This document shows, piece by piece, positions 14,387 through 23,134 of a stretch of DNA of 23,455 nucleotides. Source of the DNA: Methanobacteriota archaeon (GTDB lineage: Archaea; Thermoplasmatota; Poseidoniia; Poseidoniales; Poseidoniaceae); NCBI GenBank assembly GCA_002731395.1, contig PCBQ01000056.1, forward strand, positions 1 to 23,455, given 5' to 3'. A program made the translations under genes and the position numbers. The notes under the pieces are model-generated. The model did not search any database. It saw nothing but the letters and a program-made list of their open reading frames with translations, and had not been told where the DNA came from. Position 1 is the stretch's first letter; each line of letters begins with the position of its first letter.

Positions 14387-17300
14387 ATGCAGGAGATTAT
14401 CGAAGCCTACTTCCGCGAGCGCAGTCTCGTGAACCACCAAATTGCATCCTACGACGACTGCATCCCTTCAGGGGAAAACCTTCCATCCCGTATGGAAACC
14501 ATCATCCGAAACATCCGCGTTGGCACCGACGAGGAAATCGAAGACGAGGAAGGCGGCTTCATCCGCCTCGACGTTGCAGACCAAGACATTGTCATTCGCC
14601 TAAAGAACGTCCAACTCGGCGAACCCATGACCAAGGAGGCCAATGGGTCCGAGCACCCCTCGACCCCCATGGAGTGCCGTCTGCGCAAGCTCACCTACTT
14701 CTCCCCGGTCACCATCGACTTCACCATCTACAGGAACGGCGTGCCTGGAAACCCCGAGAAGGCGGTTCAGGTCGGTAACATGCCGATCATGGTGCGCTCC
14801 AAGCGCTGCAACCTCCACCCCAACCACATCGCCGGTGACCGTGTGCTGGCCCCGACCACGTCCCATGACGACATGGACGCATGGCACGCCTTGCTCCGCA
14901 CCAAAGGCGAGGATCCCCTCGACCCTGGTGGCTACTTCATCATCAACGGCACTGAGCGCGTGCTCATCTCCATGGAAGACCTCGCGCCCAACCGCGTGAC
15001 CGTGGAAATCAACAAGCGTTACGCCAAGCAGACGGAAGTCGCCAAAATTTTCTCCCAGAAAGACGGCATGCGAAAGCCCCTCACCGTCGAAAAGCGCCGC
15101 GACGGGATGCTCATGGTGAAGGTCAGCACCGCCGGCACGACCGCCATCCCTGTGGTCCTTCTGATGCGTGCTCTTGGCATCGACAACGATCAGGAGATCT
15201 TCACCGCCATCGCCGGCCCCACTGAGACCTTCAAGTACATCGTGGCCAACATCAACGAAGTCAACGACAACGAAGAGTACAACACGATGAACACTCAGGA
15301 AGCGCATGAGTGGCTCCAGAAGAAGTTCGCAGCCGGTCAGCAGCGTGAATACCGCGAGCAGCGCGTCAACCAACTCCTCGACCGTGAGCTTCTGCCTCAC
15401 CTCGGCGACACCACCGCCGACCGGAAGAAGAAAGCCATCTTCGTGGGCCGCATCGTCCGACAGGTGCTCGAAATGGCGCTGACGGATAAGGCGCCCAACG
15501 ACAAGGACCACTACGCCAACAAGCGTGTGCGCCTCGCCGGTGACCTCGTGGAAGACCTCTTCCGCGTGTCCGCTGGTCAGCTCGCTCGCGACCTCAAGTA
15601 CCAACTTGAGCGCCACCACAACCGCAAGCGCGAACTTCGCATCAGCTCCTGCCTCCGACCTGACGTGTTGACCTCGAAAATCATGCACGCGCTGGCCACC
15701 GGAAACTGGGTGGGTGGACGCAGCGGTGTGAGCCAACTGTTGGACCGCACCACCTTCCTGTCCGCGCTCTCGCACATGCGACGCGTGACCAGCCCGCTGG
15801 TCCGCAGCCAACCCCACTTCGAGGCCCGTGACCTGCACCCCACACAGTGGGGTCGATTGTGCCCTAACGAGACCCCAGAGGGTCAGAATTGCGGTCTGGT
15901 CAAGAACGCCTCTCAGATGATCGACGTTTCAGAGCAAGTCGATGACGCCATGATTTGTGGACAACTCGACGACATGGACGTCTATCAGCCCGACGATTGG
16001 ACCAACGGTGACCGCGTCCACGTCAACGGTGACATCTACGGCATTCACGACAACGGCATGAACCTGGTCAACCAGTTCAAGAATGCCCGACGCCGCGGTT
16101 TGATCCCCCCTGAGGTGTCCATCCGCCACGACGCTGAGAACCGTGACATCTTCATCAATACCGACAAGGGCCGAATCTTGCGCCCATTGCTCATCCTTCA
16201 TGACGGCGCACCACGTTTGACGCCCGGTCATCTCGAAGACCTGCGCACCGGCGAAACCACCTTCGCCAACCTGCTTACCAAGGGCATCATCGAGTGGGTG
16301 GACGCCGAAGAGGAAGAAGACCTCTTCATCGCTTCCCGCCCCTTCCTGCTCCCCGAGAAGGTCCCCGAAGGCAGCGAGCATGCCGGTCGCCCAGTGACCA
16401 ACGAGAACGTGACTTGGACCAACATGGGGCAAGTGAACGCCAGCAACGCCGTCCTCGAGGCCAAGATCCGTTTGCCCAACGGCGAGTGGGGCACCACCTC
16501 GTTCGAGGTTGAACTTGAGTACACCAACGAGCACACGCACTGTGAGATTGACCCACAACTGATGCTCGGTGTCTGCGCTTCGCTCATCCCCTACCCTGAG
16601 CACAACTCCACTCCTCGCGTGACCGGCGGCACGGCGATGGTCAAGCAATCCCTAGGGCTGCCCAGCGCCAACTATCGACTACGCCCCGACACCCGAGCGC
16701 ACATCCTGCACTACCCGCACCGCTCGATCACCAAGACCGACGCAATGAGCACCACGGGCTTCGACGAGCGCCCCGGTGGCCAGAACTTCATCGTGGCCAT
16801 CATGTCCCTGCACGGCTACAACATGCAGGACGCCGTCATCATGAACCGCGGATCCGTTGAGCGCGCCCTTGGCCGCTCCACCTTCAACCGCACCTACAAC
16901 GCCGAGCGCAAGCGCTTCCCGGGCGGTCAAATCGAAGAGATTGAGAAGCCAGGCTCTTCGCTCCAAGAAGTCAAGGGACTGAAGCCTGAGTCCTCGTACC
17001 AGCACCTCGAGGGAGACGGCCTGCCCGTCCCCGAGACTCACCTCGGCGGTGGAGACGTGCTCGTCGGGAAGACCAGCCCACCTCGCTTCCTCGAAGAGTC
17101 AGGAGGCGGTACCTTCCTGCAAGCTCAAGAACGCCGCGAGTCCTCGATGCTTGTTCGCCATGGTGAGATGGGCCACGTGGACAACGTCTACGTGACCGAA
17201 TCATTGGACAGCGGCCGTCTGGTTCGCGTCATCGTGCGCAGCCACAAGGTGCCCGAAGTCGGCGACAAGTTCGCGTCGCGCCACGGTCAGAAAGGCGTGA

Positions 17301-17998
17301 TTGGACGCCTGCTCGACCCCGAGGACATGCCCTTCACCGAAGACGGCGTTGTGCCTGACCTCATCATCAACCCCCACGCGATTCCGTCGCGCATGACGGT
17401 GGCCCACGTCCTCGAGATGATCGGGGGCAAAGTCGGTTCCATGGAAGGTCGCCGCATCAACGGCACTGCCTTCCGTGGTGAGAAGGAAAGCAGCCTGCGC
17501 GACGCTCTTGTTCGCAATGGCTTCGACCACTCCGGCCGTGAGCGCATGATCAACGGTGAAACCGGTGAAGCCTATCCCGCTGACATCTTTGTTGGCTGCA
17601 TCTTCTACCAGCGCCTGCACCACTTGGTGTCCTCGAAGATTCACGCCCGTTCTCGCGGTCGCGTGCAAATCCTCACCCGCCAACCGACCGAAGGTCGCGC
17701 CCGGCAGGGTGGTCTTCGCTTCGGTGAGATGGAGCGTGATTGCCTCATCGCACACGGTGCATCGATGGTCATCAAGGACCGTCTGCTGGACGAATCCGAC
17801 GGCATTGATTTGTACGTCTGCCAAGAATCAGGTCACATCGCGTGGTACGATCCAAAACGGAACACGTACGTGAGTCCCATCGCAGGGGACGGTGCGGAGG
17901 TCTACAAGGTGCAGACCTCGTACGCATTCAAGCTGCTGCTCGACGAGATGAAGAGTCTTGGAGTGGCCATGCGCCTTGAACTGGAGGACCGCCGATGA
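14387..17998 (+). CDS. rpoB: RNA polymerase subunit B (Rpo2), unsplit
   Basis: A 1203-residue full-length second-largest subunit, not split into B'' and B' as in many methanogens and haloarchaea. Conserved stretches include GQNCGLVKNAS, GYNMQDAVIMNRGS (D815 region near the active centre), GDKFASRHGQKG from residue 959, and the C-terminal HARSRGRVQILTRQP and GGLRFGEMERD. These form the active-site wall, hybrid-binding and anchor regions that work with RpoA'. The C-terminal zinc site is degraded: the usual C-x2-C...C-x2-C is C1145-x2-S1148...S1163-x2-A1166, leaving one cysteine. GGAGGG lies six bases before the ATG. The gene starts 15 bases after rpoH and its stop overlaps the rpoA' start by four bases (ATGA), implying translational coupling. 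Confidence 0.98.
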   Translation: MQEIIEAYFRERSLVNHQIASYDDCIPSGENLPSRMETIIRNIRVGTDEEIEDEEGGFIRLDVADQDIVIRLKNVQLGEPMTKEANGSEHPSTPMECRLRKLTYFSPVTIDFTIYRNGVPGNPEKAVQVGNMPIMVRSKRCNLHPNHIAGDRVLAPTTSHDDMDAWHALLRTKGEDPLDPGGYFIINGTERVLISMEDLAPNRVTVEINKRYAKQTEVAKIFSQKDGMRKPLTVEKRRDGMLMVKVSTAGTTAIPVVLLMRALGIDNDQEIFTAIAGPTETFKYIVANINEVNDNEEYNTMNTQEAHEWLQKKFAAGQQREYREQRVNQLLDRELLPHLGDTTADRKKKAIFVGRIVRQVLEMALTDKAPNDKDHYANKRVRLAGDLVEDLFRVSAGQLARDLKYQLERHHNRKRELRISSCLRPDVLTSKIMHALATGNWVGGRSGVSQLLDRTTFLSALSHMRRVTSPLVRSQPHFEARDLHPTQWGRLCPNETPEGQNCGLVKNASQMIDVSEQVDDAMICGQLDDMDVYQPDDWTNGDRVHVNGDIYGIHDNGMNLVNQFKNARRRGLIPPEVSIRHDAENRDIFINTDKGRILRPLLILHDGAPRLTPGHLEDLRTGETTFANLLTKGIIEWVDAEEEEDLFIASRPFLLPEKVPEGSEHAGRPVTNENVTWTNMGQVNASNAVLEAKIRLPNGEWGTTSFEVELEYTNEHTHCEIDPQLMLGVCASLIPYPEHNSTPRVTGGTAMVKQSLGLPSANYRLRPDTRAHILHYPHRSITKTDAMSTTGFDERPGGQNFIVAIMSLHGYNMQDAVIMNRGSVERALGRSTFNRTYNAERKRFPGGQIEEIEKPGSSLQEVKGLKPESSYQHLEGDGLPVPETHLGGGDVLVGKTSPPRFLEESGGGTFLQAQERRESSMLVRHGEMGHVDNVYVTESLDSGRLVRVIVRSHKVPEVGDKFASRHGQKGVIGRLLDPEDMPFTEDGVVPDLIINPHAIPSRMTVAHVLEMIGGKVGSMEGRRINGTAFRGEKESSLRDALVRNGFDHSGRERMINGETGEAYPADIFVGCIFYQRLHHLVSSKIHARSRGRVQILTRQPTEGRARQGGLRFGEMERDCLIAHGASMVIKDRLLDESDGIDLYVCQESGHIAWYDPKRNTYVSPIAGDGAEVYKVQTSYAFKLLLDEMKSLGVAMRLELEDRR

Positions 17999-20900
17999 GT
18001 CGAAAGAGCGTGCTGATCCCGAAGCGAATTGCCTCGATCCGCTTCAGCCTGATGGACCCTGCCGAAATCCGTAAGATGTCGGCCGTTGAGGTCAAAACGC
18101 CGGACACCTACAAGGACGACGGCCACGCCTACACCCAGGGTCTGATGGACCCGCACATGGGTGTCATCGAGCCCGGCATGATTTGCCCCACGGACAACTG
18201 CAAATACGACGAGAGTCCGGGCCACTTTGGTCACATTGCGCTTGAACTTCCGGTCATTCACATCGGGTTCGTCAACCTGATCAAGACCGCCCTGAAGGCG
18301 ACGTGCAACTCCTGCCATCGTATCCTGCTCCATGACGCCGTGGGTACCCACCCCGCCAACCCCGAGCAGAGCGAGCAGGACTACTACCGCCACCGTGTGC
18401 ATGATATCATCACCAAGCACGGCGTCGGTTCCACCGAATTTGCCAAGATCATCAAGGACATCGAAAAGGTGACCTCCGGAGCCAAGCGCAAGACCTGCAT
18501 GCACTGCGGCAAGCCTCAGGGTAAAATCATCCTCGAAAAGCCGACCAACTTCAAGGAGAAGATTGGTACGCCCGGCAGCGGCAAGGAAACCGAGCGCAAA
18601 CTCAACGCCCGTGACGTGCGCGAGTGGCTTGCGGCCGTGCCCGATGAGGACCTCATCTTCATCGGGATGCACAAGACGAATCGACCCGAATGGGTGGTGC
18701 TCAAGGTCCTGCCTGTGCCCCCAATTACCGTCCGCCCATCCATCACGTTGGACAGCGGTGACCGCTCCGAGGACGACCTGACGCACAAGCTCGTCGACGT
18801 TCTTCGTATCAACCAGCGCCTACGTGAAAACCGCGATTCGGGCGCGCCTCAGCTCATCGTTGAGGACCTCTGGGAGTTGCTTCAGTACCACTGCACCACC
18901 TACTTCGACAACCAGACCTCTGGCATCCCGCCAGCCCGCCACCGCTCCGGTCGCACCCTGAAGACGCTCACACAGCGCCTGAAGGGCAAGGAAGGTCGCT
19001 TCCGTTCAAACCTGTCCGGAAAGCGTGTGAACTTCTGTGCACGGTCCGTGATTTCGCCTGATCCATTCCTCGGCGTCAACGAAGTCGGTGTGCCGACGCG
19101 CATCGCCAAGGAACTCACGGTGCCGATTCGCGTGACCACGCGAAACCGAGAAGACATGCGTCAAATGATCCTCCGTGGTCCCGAGGTTCACCCCGGTGTG
19201 AACTACATCATTCGGGGTGACGGTCGCCGTGTTCGTATCAACGAACGCAGCCGACTCATCAACGCAGGATTCCGCTGTTTCAACCCCGAGTGTGACTCCG
19301 AGCGAACCCTGCGTCCTGATTTGGACGCGGTCATGCCCGCGCCCAACTTCCTGCCCGGCCTGGTCATCAAGTCCCTCATCATGCGCACGCAGACGGGCGA
19401 TGAATTGACCCAGTACAGCGTGGACGATGAGGCCACTTTGGCCAACCTCCGCGGTGAGGAAGCCGACGGCACCCCGCTCGCCGACGACGACCCACGCGGC
19501 ATCCTTCACCAGCGCTGGAAGTGGGAGCTCAGTCAGGCCGACCTGCCCGATCCAGAGCCCTTCCCACAGCACCTCAACGTGCTCTGCCCCCACTGCGGCT
19601 CCCCCACCGACGAGTGGGGCGACCACACCCGGGTGGACGACCGTTTGTCAACGGTGGACTGGAACGGCAATCCGAAGCCCGGTATCACCGTCGAGCGTCA
19701 CTTGATCGACGGCGACGTCGCGATCTTCAACCGCCAACCGTCCCTTCACCGAATGTCGATGATGGTGCACGAGGTCCGCGTCATGGAAGGCAAGACCTTC
19801 CGGTTCAACCTCGCGGTGTGCACCCCATACAACGCGGACTTCGACGGCGACGAGATGAACCTCCACGTGATTCAGTCCGAAGAAGCCCGTGCAGAAGCCA
19901 AGATCCTCATGCGTGTCCAGGAACACATCCTGACCCCCCGCTACGGCGGTGCGGTCATCGGTGGCATCCACGACCACATTTCAGGCGCTTACCTGTTGAC
20001 ACGTGGTGGAGAAAACGGCCTCATTCCCAAGCGCAACGCGCTTGAAATGCTCGGTTACATCGACTACCGAGGTGCCCTCCCTGAGACCGTGGAGAACGAC
20101 GCGGGTGAAGCATGCTTCCGAGGCGAGGACCTGATGTCCCTCATCATCCCCGAGAACATCCACATGCGCTTCCGCAGCCGTTCCTTGGACGACGTGAAGG
20201 TCCGAAACGGGCAGATCAGCGGAACCCTCGACAAGCGCGCCATCGGTGCAGAAGACGGACGTCTCCTCGACGCCATCATCCAGACCAACGGCCCAAGCCG
20301 TGGTGCAGAGTTCCTCGACCAGTTCACCCGCCTGACCATTGGTGCGTGCACCTCGCTCGGTTTCACTACCGGTATCGACGACGAGGACCTTTCCGACGTC
20401 GCCATTGCCGGCATCGAAAAGGCCAACGACGAGGCTCGAATTGCCGTCCGCGCTGAGCTAGAGAAGTTTGGCGACGACGGTCAGGACTACGAGACTCGCC
20501 CCGGTCGAACGCCTGTGGAAACCCTTGAGGAGAACATCATGATCATCCTCGATCAAGGAAAGCAGGCTGCTGGTGACGTGGCGAAGGACGAATTGAACCG
20601 CTCCGGTTCAACCAATGCGGCCGTGAACATGGCCATCTCCGGTGCTCGTGGTTCCATGGACAACCTGACGATGATGGCCGGTTCCATCGGCCAAGCCAAG
20701 GTGCGTGGTCGCCGCCTCGAGCGTGGCTACGAAGACCGCGTCTTGCCCCACTTCAAGCGCGGCGACAAAGGCGGTCGGCAGAAAGGTTTCATCGCGTCTT
20801 CCTTCAAGCGCGGTCTGCAACCCACGGAGTTCTTCATGCTCTCCGTCTCGGGCCGTGAGTCCTTGGTTGACACCGCGGTTCGTACCGCGAAGTCCGGATA

Positions 20901-21195
20901 CATGCAGCGCCGGCTGATCAACGCCATGGATGACCTGAAGGTGTACAACGACGACATGCTGTCGGTGCGCAACACGGCGAACCGCATCATCCAGTTCTCT
21001 TACGGAGAGGACGGCATTGACCCCTCGCGGGGTGTGCACGGTTCACCGTTCAACATCGACATTGTCGTCGACGACGCCCTCGGCACCGACGGTGCGATGG
21101 AAGTGGACCACGACTCGTACGACCGCGACGAGCAGGAAGACGATCTCGGCGGCTGGGAATTCGAAGCCGAAGAGATCGACGGAGGTGAGAACTGA
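17995..21195 (+). CDS. rpoA1: RNA polymerase subunit A' (Rpo1N) with large insertion
   Basis: A 1066-residue N-terminal part of the largest subunit; family members are usually about 880-910. NADFDGD at 613-619 holds the three aspartates that bind the catalytic magnesium. The second zinc pair is kept (C104, C107, C168, C171). The first clamp zinc site is altered: C64 and H77 remain, but the second and third cysteine positions are D67 and S74, with a displaced C69. Between the YIIRGDGRR segment (ending at about 412) and VERHLIDGD (from 566) lies about 120 more sequence than in typical A' proteins. It contains C428-x4-C433 and C531-x2-C534, a possible zinc knuckle. At the bridge helix start the common HAMGGREG is LSVSGRES (949-956). 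GGAGG lies seven bases before the ATG. Its stop overlaps the rpoA'' start by one base. Confidence 0.98.
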   Translation: MSRKSVLIPKRIASIRFSLMDPAEIRKMSAVEVKTPDTYKDDGHAYTQGLMDPHMGVIEPGMICPTDNCKYDESPGHFGHIALELPVIHIGFVNLIKTALKATCNSCHRILLHDAVGTHPANPEQSEQDYYRHRVHDIITKHGVGSTEFAKIIKDIEKVTSGAKRKTCMHCGKPQGKIILEKPTNFKEKIGTPGSGKETERKLNARDVREWLAAVPDEDLIFIGMHKTNRPEWVVLKVLPVPPITVRPSITLDSGDRSEDDLTHKLVDVLRINQRLRENRDSGAPQLIVEDLWELLQYHCTTYFDNQTSGIPPARHRSGRTLKTLTQRLKGKEGRFRSNLSGKRVNFCARSVISPDPFLGVNEVGVPTRIAKELTVPIRVTTRNREDMRQMILRGPEVHPGVNYIIRGDGRRVRINERSRLINAGFRCFNPECDSERTLRPDLDAVMPAPNFLPGLVIKSLIMRTQTGDELTQYSVDDEATLANLRGEEADGTPLADDDPRGILHQRWKWELSQADLPDPEPFPQHLNVLCPHCGSPTDEWGDHTRVDDRLSTVDWNGNPKPGITVERHLIDGDVAIFNRQPSLHRMSMMVHEVRVMEGKTFRFNLAVCTPYNADFDGDEMNLHVIQSEEARAEAKILMRVQEHILTPRYGGAVIGGIHDHISGAYLLTRGGENGLIPKRNALEMLGYIDYRGALPETVENDAGEACFRGEDLMSLIIPENIHMRFRSRSLDDVKVRNGQISGTLDKRAIGAEDGRLLDAIIQTNGPSRGAEFLDQFTRLTIGACTSLGFTTGIDDEDLSDVAIAGIEKANDEARIAVRAELEKFGDDGQDYETRPGRTPVETLEENIMIILDQGKQAAGDVAKDELNRSGSTNAAVNMAISGARGSMDNLTMMAGSIGQAKVRGRRLERGYEDRVLPHFKRGDKGGRQKGFIASSFKRGLQPTEFFMLSVSGRESLVDTAVRTAKSGYMQRRLINAMDDLKVYNDDMLSVRNTANRIIQFSYGEDGIDPSRGVHGSPFNIDIVVDDALGTDGAMEVDHDSYDRDEQEDDLGGWEFEAEEIDGGEN

Positions 21196-22748
21196 TGGTT
21201 GTTAAGAGCGCCACCAAGAAGAAGCTGATCGACCTTGGCGTGGCTGAAAACTTCGCTCACGCTTTGGCCAACGACCGCAAGTGGGACGAGGTCAAGGTCC
21301 TCGCCGTGCAAGAAATTGCACAGGTGTGCGAAACTGATTCTGAGACTGCGACAAAAATTCTGTCGCTGATCGAGGGGGCATCCCGCAAGTCAAGCGACGG
21401 AGACAGCGATGGCGGTGGCCCAACCACCAAAATCACCCTCCGAAAAAGTCGCAGCCGCCGTGTCAAAGCCGATGTTGATCTGCAGGGCTATGACGAGGGC
21501 CGCAAGATGCAGGCCCTTCGCTCCGAACTCGCCGACGACCCTGTCTACACCGCGCTTGAGAAGGCCGCCGACAAAGCCGGGCTCCAGCTGACGGTTCGTA
21601 TCCTGAACGACCTGGCGGACGCCGTGCTAAAGCGTGGCAAGAAGAAGCTCACTGCTGCGCAAGCCAGCAAGGTCATCGCTCGTGCGGAAACCGAATTGGC
21701 CAAATCGCGCATTGATCCCTTTGAAGCCGCTGGAATTGTGACGGCTCAATCGCTTGGTGAACCGGGCACGCAGATGACCATGCGTACCTTCCACTATGCC
21801 GGTGTGGCCACGGTCAACGTGACCCAAGGTCTGCCACGCATCATCGAAATCGTTGATGCCCGCAAGGTGCCCAACACGCCTACGATGAAAATTTACCTCA
21901 AAGAGGGCATCAAGGCCACCGCGGAAGACGCTCAGAAGTTGGCTGCTTCCCTTGAGGTCACCACCACGGTCAACATTGCGACCATCGAGACCGACGTGGC
22001 CCAGCGACGCCTGGTCCTCCACCTCAACAAGGCCAACATGAGTCAGAAGAACATGACCGGGGCGGAAATTCGCGAGAAACTCACGCGCGCCACTCGCCTC
22101 CACGTCATCGCGAACAAGGAGAAGAACCCGACCATGTTGACCCTCATTCCCAACGTGCACGCCGCTGAAGACCTTGATACGCTGGCGGAAAACCCCCCCT
22201 CATACACCATGCTTCTTCAGTTGGAAGAGAAGATTCGGGACCTCCGCCTCAAGGGCATTCCCGGTGTTGAGCGAGCCAACGTGCAGTTCAACGACAAGAC
22301 GGGGGAACACTACCTGGCGACCATCGGTTCGAACCTTGCTCGCATCAACGAAATCGAGGCCATCGACCGCAGCCGTACCTACACCAACAACATCATCGAA
22401 ATCTACGACCAACTTGGCATTGAAGCAGCGCGTCAAGCCATCGTGGATGAGCTCAAGGAGACCCTCGACGGTGCACGTTTGGAAGTTGACGACCGTCACC
22501 TGTTGATCGTCGCTGACGTGATGACCTCAGAAGGCGAAGTTCGTGCCATCGGTCGTCACGGTGTGTCTGGAACCAAGCACAGCATCCTTGCCCGTGCCGC
22601 GTTCGAAGTGACCGTGAACCACCTGCTCAAGGCCGGCATCATCGGCGAGCGCGACCACCTCACCGGTGTCGCTGAGAACATCATCGTTGGACAGCCGATC
22701 GCCCTTGGCACCGGCAGCGTGGAACTCTTCTACGTGCCCGACGCCTGA
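21195..22748 (+). CDS. rpoA2: RNA polymerase subunit A'' (Rpo1C) with N-terminal extension
   Basis: A 517-residue C-terminal part of the largest subunit, about 120-130 residues longer than usual. The trigger-loop region is intact: SLGEPGTQMTMRTFHYAGVA (186-205) followed by NVTQGLPRIIEI. The C-terminal jaw and cleft part ends in the normal GTGSVELFY pattern. The added N-terminal section has a helical domain (1-62) starting MVVKSATKKKLIDLGV, nearly identical to the start of RpoH in this operon, then a low-complexity Ser/Asp/Gly linker (63-77) and a basic stretch (78-95). The start is secure: a perfect GGAGGTGA lies six bases upstream and the codon shares its A with the rpoA' stop. The extension is therefore translated rather than an annotation artefact. 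Confidence 0.98.
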   Translation: MVVKSATKKKLIDLGVAENFAHALANDRKWDEVKVLAVQEIAQVCETDSETATKILSLIEGASRKSSDGDSDGGGPTTKITLRKSRSRRVKADVDLQGYDEGRKMQALRSELADDPVYTALEKAADKAGLQLTVRILNDLADAVLKRGKKKLTAAQASKVIARAETELAKSRIDPFEAAGIVTAQSLGEPGTQMTMRTFHYAGVATVNVTQGLPRIIEIVDARKVPNTPTMKIYLKEGIKATAEDAQKLAASLEVTTTVNIATIETDVAQRRLVLHLNKANMSQKNMTGAEIREKLTRATRLHVIANKEKNPTMLTLIPNVHAAEDLDTLAENPPSYTMLLQLEEKIRDLRLKGIPGVERANVQFNDKTGEHYLATIGSNLARINEIEAIDRSRTYTNNIIEIYDQLGIEAARQAIVDELKETLDGARLEVDDRHLLIVADVMTSEGEVRAIGRHGVSGTKHSILARAAFEVTVNHLLKAGIIGERDHLTGVAENIIVGQPIALGTGSVELFYVPDA

Positions 22749-22792
22749 CCCTCACACCATGAGAAGCAACAGTGGAGAATGGACGTGAACCT

Positions 22793-23089
22793 ATGGACCT
22801 AAGCCGACACCTCAAGACCGCAGCAAGCTCTGGCCGACTTCTGTTCGGTCAGCGACAGACCCTCGACGCATGTGCTTCGGGCGAAGCCCGCCTCGTCATC
22901 GTCGCGGCCAACTGCCCGATCACCTACATCGATGACCTTGGTGCCAAGCACCCCGAAGTCACCGTACACCGCGCGATGATGGTCAACCGCGACCTCGGTG
23001 TCGCGGTCGGTAAGCCGTTCAGCATCTCAACGATTTGCGTCGTTGATGCGGGCGACAGCGACCTGCTGACCCTCGAAAGCAACGTTTGA
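22793..23089 (+). CDS. rpl30e: Ribosomal protein L30e
   Basis: A 98-residue protein matching archaeal L30e over its full length: an N-terminal helix with the GRLLFGQRQT segment, a central ARLVIVAANCP strand and loop, and the C-terminal VGKPFSISTICVVDAGDSDLL. L30e is an RNA-binding protein of the large ribosomal subunit with the L7Ae/L30e fold. The ATG at 22793 is preferred because GGACGTGA lies five bases before it; a GTG at 22772 is in frame but would add seven residues that other L30e proteins lack. It follows rpoA'' by 44 bases, which is the usual archaeal order. The expected next gene, nusA, is absent. Confidence 0.95.
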   Translation: MDLSRHLKTAASSGRLLFGQRQTLDACASGEARLVIVAANCPITYIDDLGAKHPEVTVHRAMMVNRDLGVAVGKPFSISTICVVDAGDSDLLTLESNV

Positions 23090-23105
23090 GCACGGAACAA
23101 AAGCC

Positions 23106-23114
23106 CCTATATGG
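23106..23114 (+). promoter_or_regulatory. TATA box for a leaderless transcript
   Basis: CCTATATGG is centred 25 bases before the ATG at 23135, the classic archaeal TATA spacing when transcription starts at the start codon. No ribosome binding site precedes that ATG, which fits a leaderless mRNA. The element is flanked by CCCC and GGGG. Confidence 0.6.
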
Positions 23115-23134
23115 GGTCCGGGCAGCACAGAACC

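Noticed and set aside
14600..15838. A 412-codon antisense frame inside rpoB
   Set aside because: The rpoB frame is certain over this stretch; the antisense product shows no recognisable domain and arises from codon bias.
19230..19690. Possible intein in RpoA'
   Set aside because: The extra sequence is too short, has no Cys/Ser start with a terminal His-Asn and no endonuclease motifs, and does not sit in the NADFDGD site where inteins insert. I treat it as a domain insertion.
23104..23116. CCCC-TATAT-GGGG as a terminator of the polymerase operon
   Set aside because: The stem has only four pairs and no T tract follows. The central TATAT fits better as the TATA box of the next gene.
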